From the NCBI GenBank assembly GCA_003993805.1, contig RSEF01000001.1, forward strand, positions 100,008,880 through 100,072,879: DNA of 64,000 bases. Direction: 5' to 3'. The position numbers and the translations under genes are program-made. This document shows positions 1-14,200 of this stretch, in pieces. Under the pieces are notes generated by a model. The model made no database searches and was not told the origin of the DNA. It saw only the letters and a program-made list of their open reading frames with translations. How positions within the stretch are numbered: the stretch's first letter is position 1; each line of letters starts with the position of its first letter. This DNA is from Himantopus leucocephalus (Eukaryota; Chordata; Aves; Charadriiformes; Recurvirostridae).

Positions 1-3000
1 TTTTTTTTTTTTTTTTTTTTTAAGGAGGACGTTGCAGTTGATCTGTCCTGATTTTTGAATAGGCAAAATGTGGTTCTTGGTGATGGCATGGAAATCACCG
101 AATCCTTCTTCCCCTTCATATTCTTGTCTATTTAAAATATTGATGATATTTTGATTTTTATTTCAAGATATTGAGGATAATTCAGAGGGGATTAATAAGG
201 TTAAATTTATAAGTAATGGTGAAGTGCTGTAAGAACTTTGGCTAGGAAGTGTTTACTGACAGGCAAAGTAATATTATTATTCTGCTACAGTATTCTGGAC
301 TGCTCTTGAAATACTGATACTAAGCCCAGAGAGCCATGACTGCCCACTTACCTTATTGGATCAATGAGGTGAAGAGCTATTTAAAAAAAACTCACATTTT
401 TATCACCTCCCATGCTGCTCTGCTGTGGCACTGGCAGCTCCTGCATTTGCAGCATCCTCTTAGTTTGGGTATTCCCTACATCAAATTCACCTTGATAGCA
501 GATTTGTAATGCGCTGAGTTGCTTTCCTGCAATGGGGGTCCTGGAACTGGAAGGAGACAATTGCACTGCACTGCAGCCAGTGCTAAATACTCCTAAAAAG
601 CATGTTCCTACAGTCATTCATCTATAATCCATGATCATACAACCTCTCCTAAGGTTCTTACTGCAGATCTATGCTGGTCCTACCAGCAACAGGACCAGCT
701 AGCCCAGATGTCCCTGTTCTTTGCTGGGACCTCACACCCACCTACTTCCCTTTCACGAAACAGCATGCCAGGGAGCATGATGGATTGCACTAGTCCATGC
801 CTACGCATCTGTTCGGTTTGTGTTTGAATAAACAGCTTTTCACATCATACAGCCAGACCCTTGCAACGCATCTGTAATACGGCTTGATAGAGGAGCCATA
901 TTTTGACAGTGTTCAACATTTTGATCAGCATTTCAGTATTGGGGGTCTGAGTGCTTGCAGAGAAGTGGAGATAGAGAAAAAAAGCAGAGATGGGCAGGTT
1001 GAACTGAGGATGGGAAGTAGTTACTCATCAGAAATGTGAAGGGGATTAAAGTATGTGGCTGTGATGGGATGCAAACTTTTAAAGAAGTATTTGGTCCCTG
1101 GTTCTCACTGTGAGAGAGCCATAAAGGTGCAGGGAAAAAGGCAAAGGGCTAGTGAAATAAATGTTCCTGACAGGTCTGTATGCCTTTATTTCCCTGCGAT
1201 CAGAAATTCCTGGCCATATTTCATAGGGTTTTCTCAAGAATCCTAAATCTAATAAGAGAGTATGTGGAGAACTAATGCTTCTCCTATGGCAGTGTTTTTC
1301 ACAGGGTGAGGTGAAACTGTCATCTAGTGGTCATAATAGGTGTTCCTGAATTACCATTTTCATTTGGATATAGGTGGAATGTTTCTTCTTCCCAGGATGT
1401 GTCATCTGAAAATACTAAGCTAAAAAAAAGAAATTATATCCGAGACACTTTGAGGTGAAGGGAAAAACCCTAGAATCTTTGATCAAGAATAAACAAATTT
1501 ATAACTTTGTGCAGCAAGGCTGTGAACTCCCTTCTTCATCTCTCTCCCACAATTTACCACAGTGACATATCGGCTTCTGCCTTACTGAAGAGCTGTGGGA
1601 GGCTGAAGATCAAGATAACTGAATCTAAAGTAGGGCATCAAAAGAACTTCTCCTGTTAGGTATCCTACTACATTCATTTTACAGGTCAGCCTCAAATTCA
1701 AATTTGCCCTTAAAAATAGTAGCAACACTTCACCCTAATTCATCCTAGAGGGTCAAGTTTTGTTACCAGCATCAGTGCAATGCCAGCATTTTCAGTTGGA
1801 CAAGCACAAGTTGCAAGAGAGAATAGCCTTCAGCCTAAAGGTCTTCTGTTGTGCATCAACTCCACCGAGCTCTAGTAAACCAGCAGGGATGTATCAAGAA
1901 ACAACAGGCACCATGAGTGGGCATGGCCTCAGGCTTCTAGATCTTTGAGTACAGACCTCTTTATATAAAAGATACTGTGCAGCAAATATATTGATAGTCA
2001 GAATAGACCTGACTCTGTGCATCTCCTCACTACAGGCATGTTAATGTATTAGTGTTTTACAGCCGACTGATTGGTAAAGCTAATACTAACACCTAGACAA
2101 TAATGACTGGTGTTCAGAGAATAAATGTGAAAAACAGTGGGGCTGGTACACAGTGCAATAAGAATATGCTCTTACAAAGAGGTAAACAGAGCAAAGTGCA
2201 GTGTTAGGAGCTTGATGACTTGGGCTAAAATATTGCTGCATAGCATTAGCACCTGCCTCTAGTATCTGTGATACTGTGGACAGAAGCAGGTGCGATTCTC
2301 AGGTTTTTAAGAGATTCATGTGTACTGGTCAGTGAGGAAGCTTTTATGTATGCCGTATCTGCTGGAGCAAATTTGCTAATATAAGTTGTAATACTTAGCA
2401 AACAAACTTCCCATCTAGCTCAGTTTGCAGATTCTATGTATTATTTGTATTTTCACAAGGTGTTGGAGCCCCAGTTTTGGATTAGGATCCCTTTATTCAA
2501 ACTCCGAACCTCCAGATAGCATCTGCCTTGTTATGCCTACAGTTTTAAGTATATATTGAGGGGCAATGCTGACAGAAGCAGATGATGGGGACCGTAAGGG
2601 AATTACAAGACGGTAATTCCAGTATGTCCACACCCTAAAAAATGTCATTTTTATGATACAGGTGTCATTGCAGAAGTTAAGCAAAGACATTGAAGAAAAA
2701 TAATAAGGTATTTTTATGGATGTTTATGCAGTTTCCTAACTGAGGAGTGTCACATCTGAGGTAAATGTCAGAAAGCACAAGATGAATTATTTTTAAAGTT
2801 AACATGGGGTCAAAGATAGCTGGCATCTTTAGTCCACCAGAGAGAAATGATTTCTCAATTGTGAATACGAGGGAGAACAAGTTAGGCTAGGGAGCCTTTC
2901 TTACATATTCACCAGTGAAATATATTCAGTAGTAAAAATTCTTTGCTCAGTATTTTCTGTGAATAGGTTTTGGTCTGACTGTGTAACTTCTTTCTGTGCA

Positions 3001-5970
3001 AATGTAGCTTTGAGCTTTCTTTCTAGTTATGACTAAATGCATTGCATATTTTCTTTCCCTACCATTTCAATATGAAACAGTTTTTACTCTGCTTATAAAG
3101 ATTTTAAATTTTTAAAAATTTCTTTTAATAAATGTTTTTTGAAAAATATTTCTTTAGCATTGCCTTGCCAAAACACTCATTCTCTGGATTCGTATGAGTA
3201 AGTCCCTGCTACATCTAGAGGCAGGTGGCTATGTCAATGGTCATGTGAAAGTCATCCAGCTCTAATGTGAAACTTAAATTTCCATTGCTGGTAGGATGAA
3301 AATAGAAGATACTGAAGTCATTTTAATTCATAACTGGAAGTAAGCTGCACAGAATGACAGAGCAGTCACACACTGAACCAAAAGGTCTGTGATGGGCAGC
3401 AGGATTACAAACTAGACTGTAAGTAGTGAACCAAAAATATGAGTAGGTGATACTGGCAGGAGAATGTAGTTGTAAGGTCTGAAACCTGTTGGGATACAGA
3501 GACATGGTAATATCTGAAACATCACTTTTAATGGATTCTGTTGTTAGGAAAGCTGTTTGAAGCAGGCAAGTGACGATATAATGACCCCTCTGCTAAAATT
3601 TGCAATTTAATAAAATATTACATATTACTGTAATGGGTGATGAAGGGCTTGACTTTGTTCCCATGGTTCCCATGTTTCCTGGTTAGAGAGGCACAAGAAC
3701 TGATGTACGTACAGAAGCTACGTTCACGATTTGTAGCACATCCTTTCATTAGTACTGCCAGTGCCATCCTGAAGAACAGGCCCTTAGTTTGAAGGACGCC
3801 TGCTGCACTTCAGTGAGCAGCTGCTCTGTGGATTCACAACAGCACAGAACCTGCTAACTTGCTGTGCATGTGAGATTGGTGCTTAGGACTCTCTACAGTC
3901 AAAAGATAACCGTGATTATTAACGGCCTGATTAGGGTGGGAATGGCAGTTGCAAACTGTCAAGAGACTGGAATGTGTGTGTGAAGATAAAATTTAGCAGT
4001 AAAGGTGGGAGGTACAAATTAAGCAAAATTAAGTGTTGCAGCAAGAGAGAGCGTTGGTAAATGTGGTTCAAGCCAAAACATTTCTTTATGGGAGGAGCTG
4101 AAAAGCTGCTGACTTTCTTCCTGTGACTCTGCAACATGCTGGGGAGCTTAGACAGCAGGCTTGCGTGACTGGTAAGAGACAGGCAGAACAGCACTTTTGC
4201 ATGGAGGATGGCTGCAGCACAGTAGCAGCACATTGCAAAGAAATAGCAAGTACCTTGATGTGGAAGTGCAGGAAGGGACTTTCTGCTCTAGACCTTCTGT
4301 GCTGCTAGGACCAAAAAGCATATTTGTATATGTGTGTATACGTAAGACTTAACATATTATTTATCAGTCACAAACTAAAATCCTGTTTTCTGCCAACTTA
4401 CTGCAGAGGATCTGGCTACATCCTTGGCTACACTAATCAGTTAGGCACAGAAACAGTGGTCTTCCTGCCTACATGAAAGGGCAGTATTAGCTGCTGCGCC
4501 GGCTACTTTGGCTTTCTAGCTACTTTGCTGCTTTGGGCTTCAGGTCAGAAGACATACATACCGTCATCAACAGCCTACATGACTTTTGACTTGTAGTGCA
4601 TGTAGCAGGCTTGAATGTAGAACAAAGTAGAGGACGAAGGAAACAATCAACCAGTTAGCAACTTAGCGACGTCCAGGTAAGGAACATACATGATTTAGTC
4701 CAGTGTAATATGCCTGTAAAGGATCATAAACCTCTACAGCTAGACAGGAGGTTAGCAGGTATTATACTTCTGTAAATATAATATGTTACATATAAACTGG
4801 CAAGAATCTGCCTTCAAGAGCTGCTGTCTCAGGATGAACCCCACCTTATGGACACCGAACAACATAAATGACCTTCCAGTCCACAGAAAAATGTCTAAGA
4901 AATTATGGCACTCCATTTTTGAGAGGGAAGAAAGATCATTGAACAGTATTACACTATTTCAATTGGGGAATTTCAGAGGTTTATGACTGAGTTGACTGGC
5001 TCGCTTCCTTGGTAAGTCACTGGAAACAGATTCCTTTAAAACTTTCTGTTTGTAGCTGATTGATATTCAGCTTTGCTCCCTTCCATTCCAAAATGACATA
5101 CAGAAACAGAGAAAAGCAATGCTTGCCTGAAGAGAGTGCCTGGACAAAAGTGGCAGTTTCACAGCTGGCAGAGTGAGAATAACCAATTGTATCAGTTTAC
5201 ATGAGTAATACATTTAGGAACTGCAATGAATTTAGAAGTCTGTTTTCCAAGCACTGTCATAGCCCTTGGGAGGCTATCTCAAAAGAAGCTCTAGCAATGT
5301 GTGGCAAAGACATTTCTATGGTCTAAAGGAAAAATCTAGTTCTCCTGACCCTACCATCAGACTAAGTACCCAGTCAGTCTTTTAAAATACTGAAATAAGG
5401 GGTAGTAAGCAGAGGTTTACATGTGGATTTCTTTACTCTTACTGTTCGTACTTTAGCTAGTAAGGCATCAATCCAAAAAGTTTGAGAACTACTAGTATAT
5501 AGAGGACAATTTATTTGACTTATTCCCAAAGGATATTTTGGGAAGGTGAGAAGTCACCTCAACATGAGACACATTAAGATGTATAAGCTAATTTACATAC
5601 AAAAAAGTGAACTTGCAAGTATATTTTAAAAAAATCAATAAAACATCTAGACATATGAATGAAAAAATCTTAACTTGTGGTAGTTAAAATAAATATGACT
5701 AGAATTAGCAAGCATTTTATCCTTTTTGTACATTATTGCACAGTTATAGAAGATATATTTGAACTTGTTTCTTTTTGTGAAATATTTGATGTTTGTTTCT
5801 GTTACAAGTAGCTTAGTGAATTTGAGTAACATAATTCTTCTACAGTATCTTAATGCCAATACTCTTAAGAAAGAGAGGAATACCATATCTTCAGAGAATC
5901 TTATGGAAAAGTAATCACAACAATAATCTGAAATACATAATTAACACATTTAGTGGAAATATTGAATATG
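1..5970. other. Intergenic DNA, no gene recognised
   Basis: I see no splice-bounded coding exon, RNA gene or recognisable transposon here. Open frames are short (100 codons or fewer) with no family resemblance. The window opens with a 21-base T run, which may be a poly-A tail read from the other strand or a contig edge. The stretch is A+T rich, especially 5.55-5.9 kb. It lies downstream of CD200R1, whose 3' end is at about 8.26 kb on the minus strand. Confidence 0.5.
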
Positions 5971-5974
5971 AACT

Positions 5975-7669
5975 TAACAAGTAAATTTATCATGCAGGAA
6001 AAGCAGAGGTTTCTCAACACTTTCTGCACTTCTGTCTTTACCAGCACTGTTGGGCCCCAGGCCTTGGGAACAAAAATCCAGGTTGATGCAAACACAGACC
6101 CACCATCAGTGAAAGAAGAGTTGGTATGTGAACTATTACAGGAGCTTGACCCCTAAAAATTGATGGGCCCTGATGTTATCCACCCGAAGCTGTTAAGAGA
6201 GCTGGCTGACGTTGCTGTGAAGCCATTCTCCATAATCTTTGAGAAGTCGTGGAGGTCAGGGGATGTCCCAGAAGACTGGAAGAAGGCTAATATCACTGTC
6301 AACAAGAAGGGCTTAAAGGAGGATCCAGGAAATTATAGGCCCATCGGTCTTACTTCAGTCCCTGGGAAAGTTATGGAACAAATCCTCCTGGGGGCTGTCA
6401 CAAGTCAAATGAAAGACGTGATTGGGAAAAGCCAGCACAGATCTATCAAGGGCAAATCAAGCTTGACAAACCTCATCGCCTTCTATGACAAAGTAACCTG
6501 CTTGGTTGATATGGGGCAAGCGGTGGACATTGTCTACCTGGATTTCTCCAAGGCTCTCGATATGGTTCCCTACAGCCTTCTCCTAGAGAAACTGATGCAT
6601 TACAGTCTATAGACATGTTGTCTGTGCAGTGGGTGGGGAATTGGCTGACAGGCCGCACCCAGAGGGTGACGGTAAATAGCTCCTTTTCAAATTGGCAACC
6701 TGTCACAAGTGGTGTCTCCCAGGGATCAACATTGGGCCCAATGCTGTTTGATATCTTCATAAGTGATCTGGATGATGGAGTCAAGTGTACACTGATGAAG
6801 TTTGCTGATGAGTGGGGAAGTGGACACTTCGGAAGGGAGAACTACCCTGCAGGAACACCCAGATAGGCTGGAAGAGTGGGCTAACAAGAGCCTTACAAAG
6901 TTCAACAAGGACAAGTGTAAGGTCTTCCACCTGGCAAAACATAATCCAGGAGTGCAGCACAGGCTGGGATCTACCGGGCTGGGGAGCAGCTCTTTGGAAA
7001 GGGACCAGGGGGTCCTAGTGAACAACAAGCTCAATTTGAGTGAACACTGTGTGGCTGCCGCAAAGAAAGCCAACAGGATGCTGGGCTGCATCAACAGGGG
7101 CAGAGATAAAGAAGTCATTATCCCACTCTACTCAGTGCTTGTCAGGTCACCCCTGGAATTCTGTGTTCAGTTTTGGTCCCTGCTATGCAAAAAAGATGTG
7201 GCCAGGCTGGAGAGGGTCCACAGAAGGGCCACCAAGATGATCAAAAGACTGGGAATCCTGCCATATAAGGAAAGGCTGAGAGAACTGCGTTTGTTCAGCC
7301 TTGAGAAAAGAAAGCCTAGGGGAGACCTTATCACCATGTTCCAGTCCTTAAAGGGTGGCTACAAAGAAGATGGAGACTCCCTTTTTACAAGGAGTCACAT
7401 GGAAAAGACGAGGGGTAATGGGTACAAGTTACTCCTGGGGAGATTCCAAATGGACACAAGAGGAAGATTTTTCCCAATGAGAACAATCAGCCATTGGAAT
7501 AATCTCCCCAGGGGCTCCCCATCACTGGACACTTTTAAGATTCAGCTGGACAGGGTGCTGGGCCATCTTATCTAGACCGTGCTTTTGCCAAGAAAGGCTG
7601 GACCGGATGATGCTTGAGGTCCCTTCCAACCTGGTGTTCTATGACTTTATGATTCTATGATTCTATGCT
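5975..7669 (+). mobile_element. CR1 LINE, 5'-truncated, decayed ORF2 (reverse transcriptase) plus 3' end
   Basis: A CR1 non-LTR retrotransposon copy, 5'-truncated as most are. Reading frames carry the conserved CR1 ORF2 order: the MGPD..HPKLL region near 6160, the reverse-transcriptase palm segment with YLDFSKA (about 6533-6553), the GVSQGS motif (about 6711-6728), then the long CR1 C-terminal region ending in a stop at 7573-7575. The 3' end has the usual (ATTCTATG)n tail up to about 7669. The copy is dead: an in-frame stop at 6154-6156, another at 6610-6612, and a frame shift with loss of sequence at the catalytic FADD box near 6800, where only FAD remains in frame. The 5' boundary is approximate. 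Confidence 0.93.
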
Positions 7670-8259
7670 AGTGAAGTCTCTTTCTTAGTGGATGACCTTG
7701 TAAATTCATTATTCATTTCCATTTTCAGAACTGGGGGATTAAAGGTCTCACCTACCTATATATTCTGCCTTTTGAGCTATTCTGCAATGATCCGCATACC
7801 CAGGCCGCTATGTTAGTAATTTGTGAATTAGGAAAAAGTGTCTGTTGACTGAAGAGTGTTTCATTTTAGTTCAGAAATAACAGTCCTCCCATCTCCCAAA
7901 TGTGTGCAACATAGTGTCAAGTGCATCAAAGTAATGCCGAGAAGTGACTGACAAAACTAGAATCTCCAAGGCAAGAACAGCAAAGGGAAGACTGATCACA
8001 ACAGCTTTTCCAGGAAAAAATATGGCATGGGGTCAGTCACATTTTCCCAAGGAATAACAGGAAATGTGTTTCCTTTCCCAAGGAAGAAAGCAAAACAGGA
8101 GAAAAAAAGAACTATACAGACTCATCAGCAAGCACAGGTGTTTGAACAGACCTAGTGAGCTATCTTGCCCCCAAATCTGAAGAAATCCTCTGAGAAGTTT
8201 CTTTTGATAGGCAGTCTTTTATAAAGTGTCTCTCTCCCTTTCCAGTGTTGTTCAATCAT
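7670..8259. other. Probable CD200R1 3' UTR and flank
   Basis: This lies just downstream of the CD200R1 stop codon (minus strand) and before the CR1 tail. It probably holds the 3' UTR. I did not find a clear AATAAA on the minus strand, so the transcript end is not placed. Confidence 0.35.
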
Positions 8260-11200
8260 TCATGTTGCTGGCGACAGTCCTTGTAGGAGATTCTGCCCCA
8301 CTGTCAGATCACACACTGAGTTGTAAATTACGTTTTCCTTCTGCACGTAAGTAGTATAAGGTTCCACCTCCATTGTGTCATCCTAGCAAAACAAAACCAA
8401 AAACTGTAAATGCAAGGAGTAGGTTAGTGTGGCAAGACTCTGCAAGTCTTTGGTCTGGACTGAAGAATGTAACTGGGAAATAGCGTTCCCATATTTATTC
8501 CTGTTGGACTCGAGAAAAAAACTCTATTGATTTTTCTACCAAAGAACATGTATTGCTGTTTCTGTCAAAGATTTGGAGGGTAAAGCTGACGTATTGGTTC
8601 ACCTGTGTCCTTTTCCTCCCCTTCTACCCCACTTATTTTGGCCTGAAAAAAATTGTATTAGGGTCTAATTCTCTAGAAAGAGAGACTTAACTATAACATG
8701 CTAGTCTTGACCTCCATCAGTCTACAATTTCAGTCTACAGACACGCTAATGAAAGTTGCATGATGTGACAGCAAGAACACTGGTTCTTAACCCATTATTT
8801 TCCATTAATGCAACTGCATCTGTCGGCAACAACTGGGAGGTAGGGCAGAAGAACAGGAGGAATAATAACTAGAATTGACTAAGTCTTTTCAGAAATCAAA
8901 ACTGAAGCACCTTTTTAAGTTGATGACAGAATTTGAGCCTAATCCGCTGTAGGTGCACAGATACTCACAATATAGATCTAACAAGTCTTGCCTGCATCGA
9001 AATGCTGTTAATTATTTTTGGTAGCAGAGAACAGAGACACAGAGCTGATAAGTGAGTTGCTCAGCTACACAGGAAGCTTGAAATAGCATAGGGAATTCAA
9101 GGATACCTCCCAGCTTGCAGCTCAGCGTTCCTTTCATTTTTTTATAAAATGTTTTGTCTTGATTGTGGCTGGTCCTTGATTGTGGATTGACCATACAAGA
9201 TAAAGAGTGGCCTTCAAAACTTGCACATTATCATTGTGGACATCAAGAGGAATATTCTTTTTTTTCCCTGTGTTTGTTAATTTTGTTGATTAATCCTCTT
9301 GGTTACTAATAGCTTTCTTAATATTCCCGAACCCGTGACAATACAGTATCCTTCCTGAGTATTGTTTGTACAGCAGTTGTGGTCAGTGTATCTGACATCA
9401 GCAGGGAGATGTAGTGGGACTCACTCCTTGCTTAGGTAAAGGATGGCAGTTGCTGAGCCTTTGCTGTTGGAACATGCCTCTAATGTTTGCTCCAAGTCAA
9501 ATTATGGTGATGATAGGCTTTGTTTTGTCCTGAGATACAGCTGAGAGCAAACATATAAGACACAGTAGCACCTGCTGAAAGCAGAGAGTAAAAATCTAAT
9601 AGTTTCCCTTTACTGACCATGTTTTCAGGGCTAGCAGAAGATCCCCGATTTGGTGATGGTCTAATTTGCATAATTCTCCTTACCTGTGGGGAATGTGTAG
9701 GAGCAGTCTCAGAAGGTTTGGTTTTGTGGCTCAGTCTGTGAAAAAGAAAACAAGTATTAAAGCAAACTCCTTCCTCAATACTAGGTTTGGCTGGATCACA
9801 GCCTGGTTTCTTTGATCACAATCTTACAAAACATTTCTCTTTTTTTGTCATCAAAACTAAAGCCAAAAAGCCTTCTCATGTCTCTCTCTTTGACTTTTGA
9901 TCCTTGTCATGGTTTCAGTTGGGATAGAGTTAACTTTCCCATCCTTTGGGATGGGAAATAGTGTCAATAGTGCACTGTTTCTTTGGTTGTAGCTAAGCAG
10001 TCAAGGCCTTTTCTGCTCCTCATACCACCCGCCAGCAAGTAGGCATGGAGTGCACAAGAAGCTGAGAGAGGATATAGCTGGGACAGCTGACCCCAACTGA
10101 CCAAAGAGCTATTCCATGCCATCTGACATATAGAAAGTTGGGGGAAGAAAAAGGAAGGGGGGATGTTCAGAGTGATGGTGTTTGTCTTCCCAAGTAACCA
10201 TTATGCATGATGGATCCCTGCTTTCCTGGGCATGGTTGAACACCTGCCTGCCGATGGGAAGCAGTGAATGAATTTATTGTTTTGCTTCACTTGTGTGCGC
10301 GGCTTTTGCTCTACCTATTAAACTGTCTTAATCTCAACCCACGAGTTTTTTCTCACTTTTACTCTTCCAATTCTCTCCCCCATCCCAACTGGGGAAGTAA
10401 GCAAGTGGCTGTGTGGGCCTAGTTGCCAGCTGGGGTTAAACCATGACAATCCTGAAATTATGGCACCCTGACTTTCTTTAGAGGTCTTTTCTTATGTTTG
10501 TGGGAGCTTAAGCACAAAGTGGAAGCAGAAGATTAAAATCAAAGTCCTCTGGAAGGATGTACAATTTGCTGTTAGTGAAATTGTATTGAACCAATCCTTT
10601 ACCTCTGAGACAGAAGGTTTGCAAGAAAATCAGTTTTGGAATAGGGGAAGAAGGTTTTTAGGGGAGGAGGTTTTTAGTACAGGTGCTAATTCAGCCTTCC
10701 TCTGCACAAATGATTTCTGTAGTTTTTCCTTGGAACTGCTTTTTTTCTCCACAGCTAGAGTCCAGCTTCACGCAGGGAGTTTTTTCATAAATACAGATAG
10801 AAACTGCTGTTCCTTCTGTTGATATAGCAGGACAGCGCTGGTCAGTCCTCTGGCACTTGATGGAACTTACTAGGCAGTAGAACCACCCCCCTGATGTAAA
10901 CAAGAGAGACACTGACAAACTGTCACCCTATCTGAAGAACAGCTTTACTCTTCCAGTTTCCTATTAGAATGAAGAACTCCCCTTTATTGTAGCAGGCAAT
11001 GAAATGAGGATCCTCTGCCAACTTTTGCCCATTTATATTTTACTCAGGTGCATTATTCAGTGAAGATGTGTGCAATGCACAGTGTCTGCAGTATAGAATT
11101 ATTTGATGTAGTTAATTCAGTTATTCATAGCAGCACAGACTGACAGAATCATATGGTTTCAAGACACAAACACTACTTGAAGATTTCTTCTAGCACTTAG

Positions 11201-14200
11201 ACAATCTTTTCATAGCACCCTATCATACATACCTGTCTCTGTGGAGCTTAAAATAGTAAATGACAGCCATGAAGGTGATAATGCTCAGGAAGCAACAAAC
11301 GATGGCGACATACGGGGTAAAGCTGTTCTCTAAACACAAAGAGTTAGTCTTAGTTATAACTTGTTTGCTATTTCAGTATAAGATTAAAGCTGCTTTAGCA
11401 CACACACACATTTTCAGCATGCTCGTAAAATAAATACAATCCCCTTCAGCAGAAGGGAAAGTCAGTAATGAAACTTGTCTGAGAAACACAAATGGAGTCT
11501 GTATCAGAGACAAAAGCAGATCCCACAAATCCCACAGGGGACACTCATGATGTTTTTTCAATAAGCCATATCTGAGCTCCTCTCAAGGACTCAGCATATC
11601 TCAGTACTGCAACTCATGCGTAGTTCTCCAAAGCAACAAAAAAAGCAAAAACCAGAAACCAAATGTCATACAGTCAGACATTCACAACTCAGAATGAAGT
11701 GATTTATTTGTTTCTGCTGGCCATGCAAGAGTTAGTTCTCTTTGTCTCACTTACCACTATCTGAGCAAGAGATTTTACATTTGCATCCAAAAAAATTTTG
11801 CTGATGTTCTGCTTCTAAGTGCTTATTTTAACCCCCAAGATCATGACTGCTTTGTCTCTGTTTCAAACAACATTTCCACTACCAAAAGAATGTTACCACG
11901 CTTACGTATATCCATGTCAAGAAATAAACCATTAGGAAATACTGTCTAGAACACAAACAAGCTGATGATGGGCAAAGGCAGTTGGGGATGGTACTCTTGT
12001 CTACATGGGACTTCACTGAAGGTTTCTATAGCTTTTACAGATTTTCCTTCCTAGAAGGAACAAGAGCATGCACAGGAGGCTAACCAGGATTTTGAATGCT
12101 AAACAAACAAAAGGAAGCTTACGTGATGGACGACAGGCTATGGACTGGCTCCAGTTCCCAGCTGGGTGGGACACAGTGCAGGTTGTATTAGTCACGTTGG
12201 TGCCATATGCTGTGAACTTGCTGAGAACAGTCACTGTCCCATCGTCATGGCCTTCTTGCATGGGGGTGGAGTTGCTCTCTAGGACCCACGATATCTCAGC
12301 AGCCGGTTTNNNNNNNNNNNNNNNNNNNNNNNNNNNNNNNNNNNNNNNNNNNNNNNNNNNNNNNNNNNNNNNNNNNNNNNNNNNNNNNNNNNNNNNNNNN
12401 NNNNNNNNNCCCTTCCAACCTTAACGATTCTATGATTCTATGATTCTATATCCTCTCACAGGAAAAAACAAACTCAGTTGAGGAGTATTTCTGTTTTTCT
12501 GTTTCTGTATTTCTGTATTCCTGTTTCAAACATGTGCTGGTTACTGTTGTCATGCTGAGATTATAATAATTGAAAAAGATTGGGGGAAAGACTTCACTCT
12601 GTTTTTTCTTAACGTGGTTTATGTAGTTTGTTTGACAGCTCTCGTGGATAACTAGTTGCACCAGTTCCTTTGCAGTGTCTTTGCGGTGACTTATTTAGTC
12701 ATTTCTCCTGTTTCTCAAAGTCTTTCTCACAGTAAAAGAAGAAAGAAAGCTATTTTTTTTTAAAAAAAACAGGAAAATTTGATTGTGAAGCCACTGAAAT
12801 TTTCAGGGGAATCACTGCAAAATCAGAGACAGCTACACAGCTTAAAAGTGCTTTTGATTGCTCTCAAATAGGAAAGATTTCCAGCCTCTGTTATTCTTTA
12901 TAGCAGGTTTTAACCTACAGTATAATTTTTTCTTGCCCCCAAAATGACTCAAGTTCCATGACACCCTTTTCAGAAACTTAGCTGTTAAAGAGTTTTTCAC
13001 ACTGTAAAGAGACTGCTTTACTTTCTCAGACATAATCCTATTGTGTCTCTATTTCTTACAGTAACAATCTACCACAGAGTTTTGCTGCATCTCCCCCCGC
13101 CACACTGCAGATATTGACGTATTAAACTTAGAGGTATAATGAACCGAAACAATGATCATGCCACAAGAAAATGACTAACTGTATCCTGGAATGAATATAT
13201 TATATGAGTCATAGCAATTCATAATCAACAAGGCAGTACCGGACACTTGGAAGACACCAGATACAACAAGCTGACCTCTGCATTTGTTTTCCCATTCTGC
13301 TGCCACAGACTGCCTGTGACACTTAGCATGGCTTGTCTGGAATGAAGTGAAAGATAAACAAATAGAAGTGCTTTGTACTAGAGTAGGTATTGCTAAAGTA
13401 CTGAGAGACTTTTATAGATGGTAGCTTCGTGCCTCTGAAAATGTAGCCACAACAGCACAGGACAGAGTGTAGGCTGAAAACCAGCACTGCGTGTTGGGTG
13501 AGTAGCAAGTAGTCAGACTAATTTTCATGATAGAAATACGTGAACTAGCTGACATGAGCTGGCCTGAGCTCTGTTTTTTGAAGCTGTGATCATAGCTTTT
13601 TTCAGCGTGGACCTATCTTTAAATGGGCACAGTAAGAGACTTATACCTGTATTGTTATTTTCCCACTCATACTCTTTTATCCATACTCTACATTATTCCT
13701 TGAAAATGTCTCCTATTCCCATTTCATTCTATTTAGGCTTTCTTCCTATCCTCAGAAATTTCTTTCTTCCTCTTACTCAAATTCTTCTTTTGTTCTCCTT
13801 TTAACACATTTCTCTTCTGCTACCTTTACTGTGTCACTTGCAGTGTGAATCTCTTTCCTGATACTGTCTCATACAAGCTGACATAGCAACCTTAAAACAC
13901 AGCTAGAAAGGTACACTTTGTCATTGTAAACTCTGATTTTTCAGTAGTAAGTGTCTGCAGCATGGCTGGATTTGTTTTAGATGGCAAACTTTAATATTAG
14001 GAAGTGACTTTATATGTTGCAGAGGTCACACTGACAAAACTTAATAATGAACTCAGGGTTTCAGTCTTCCCACTCAAGGTGGAATATACTGTTGCAGTTG
14101 CCAGTTCCTAGTTTTTAATTTTTCTATGACCTTTTCACTCTCTTTAGCTTTCTCCAGTATCCTTTCAAGCAGTCACTCAAGACAGCTGATTTTGAAGGCA

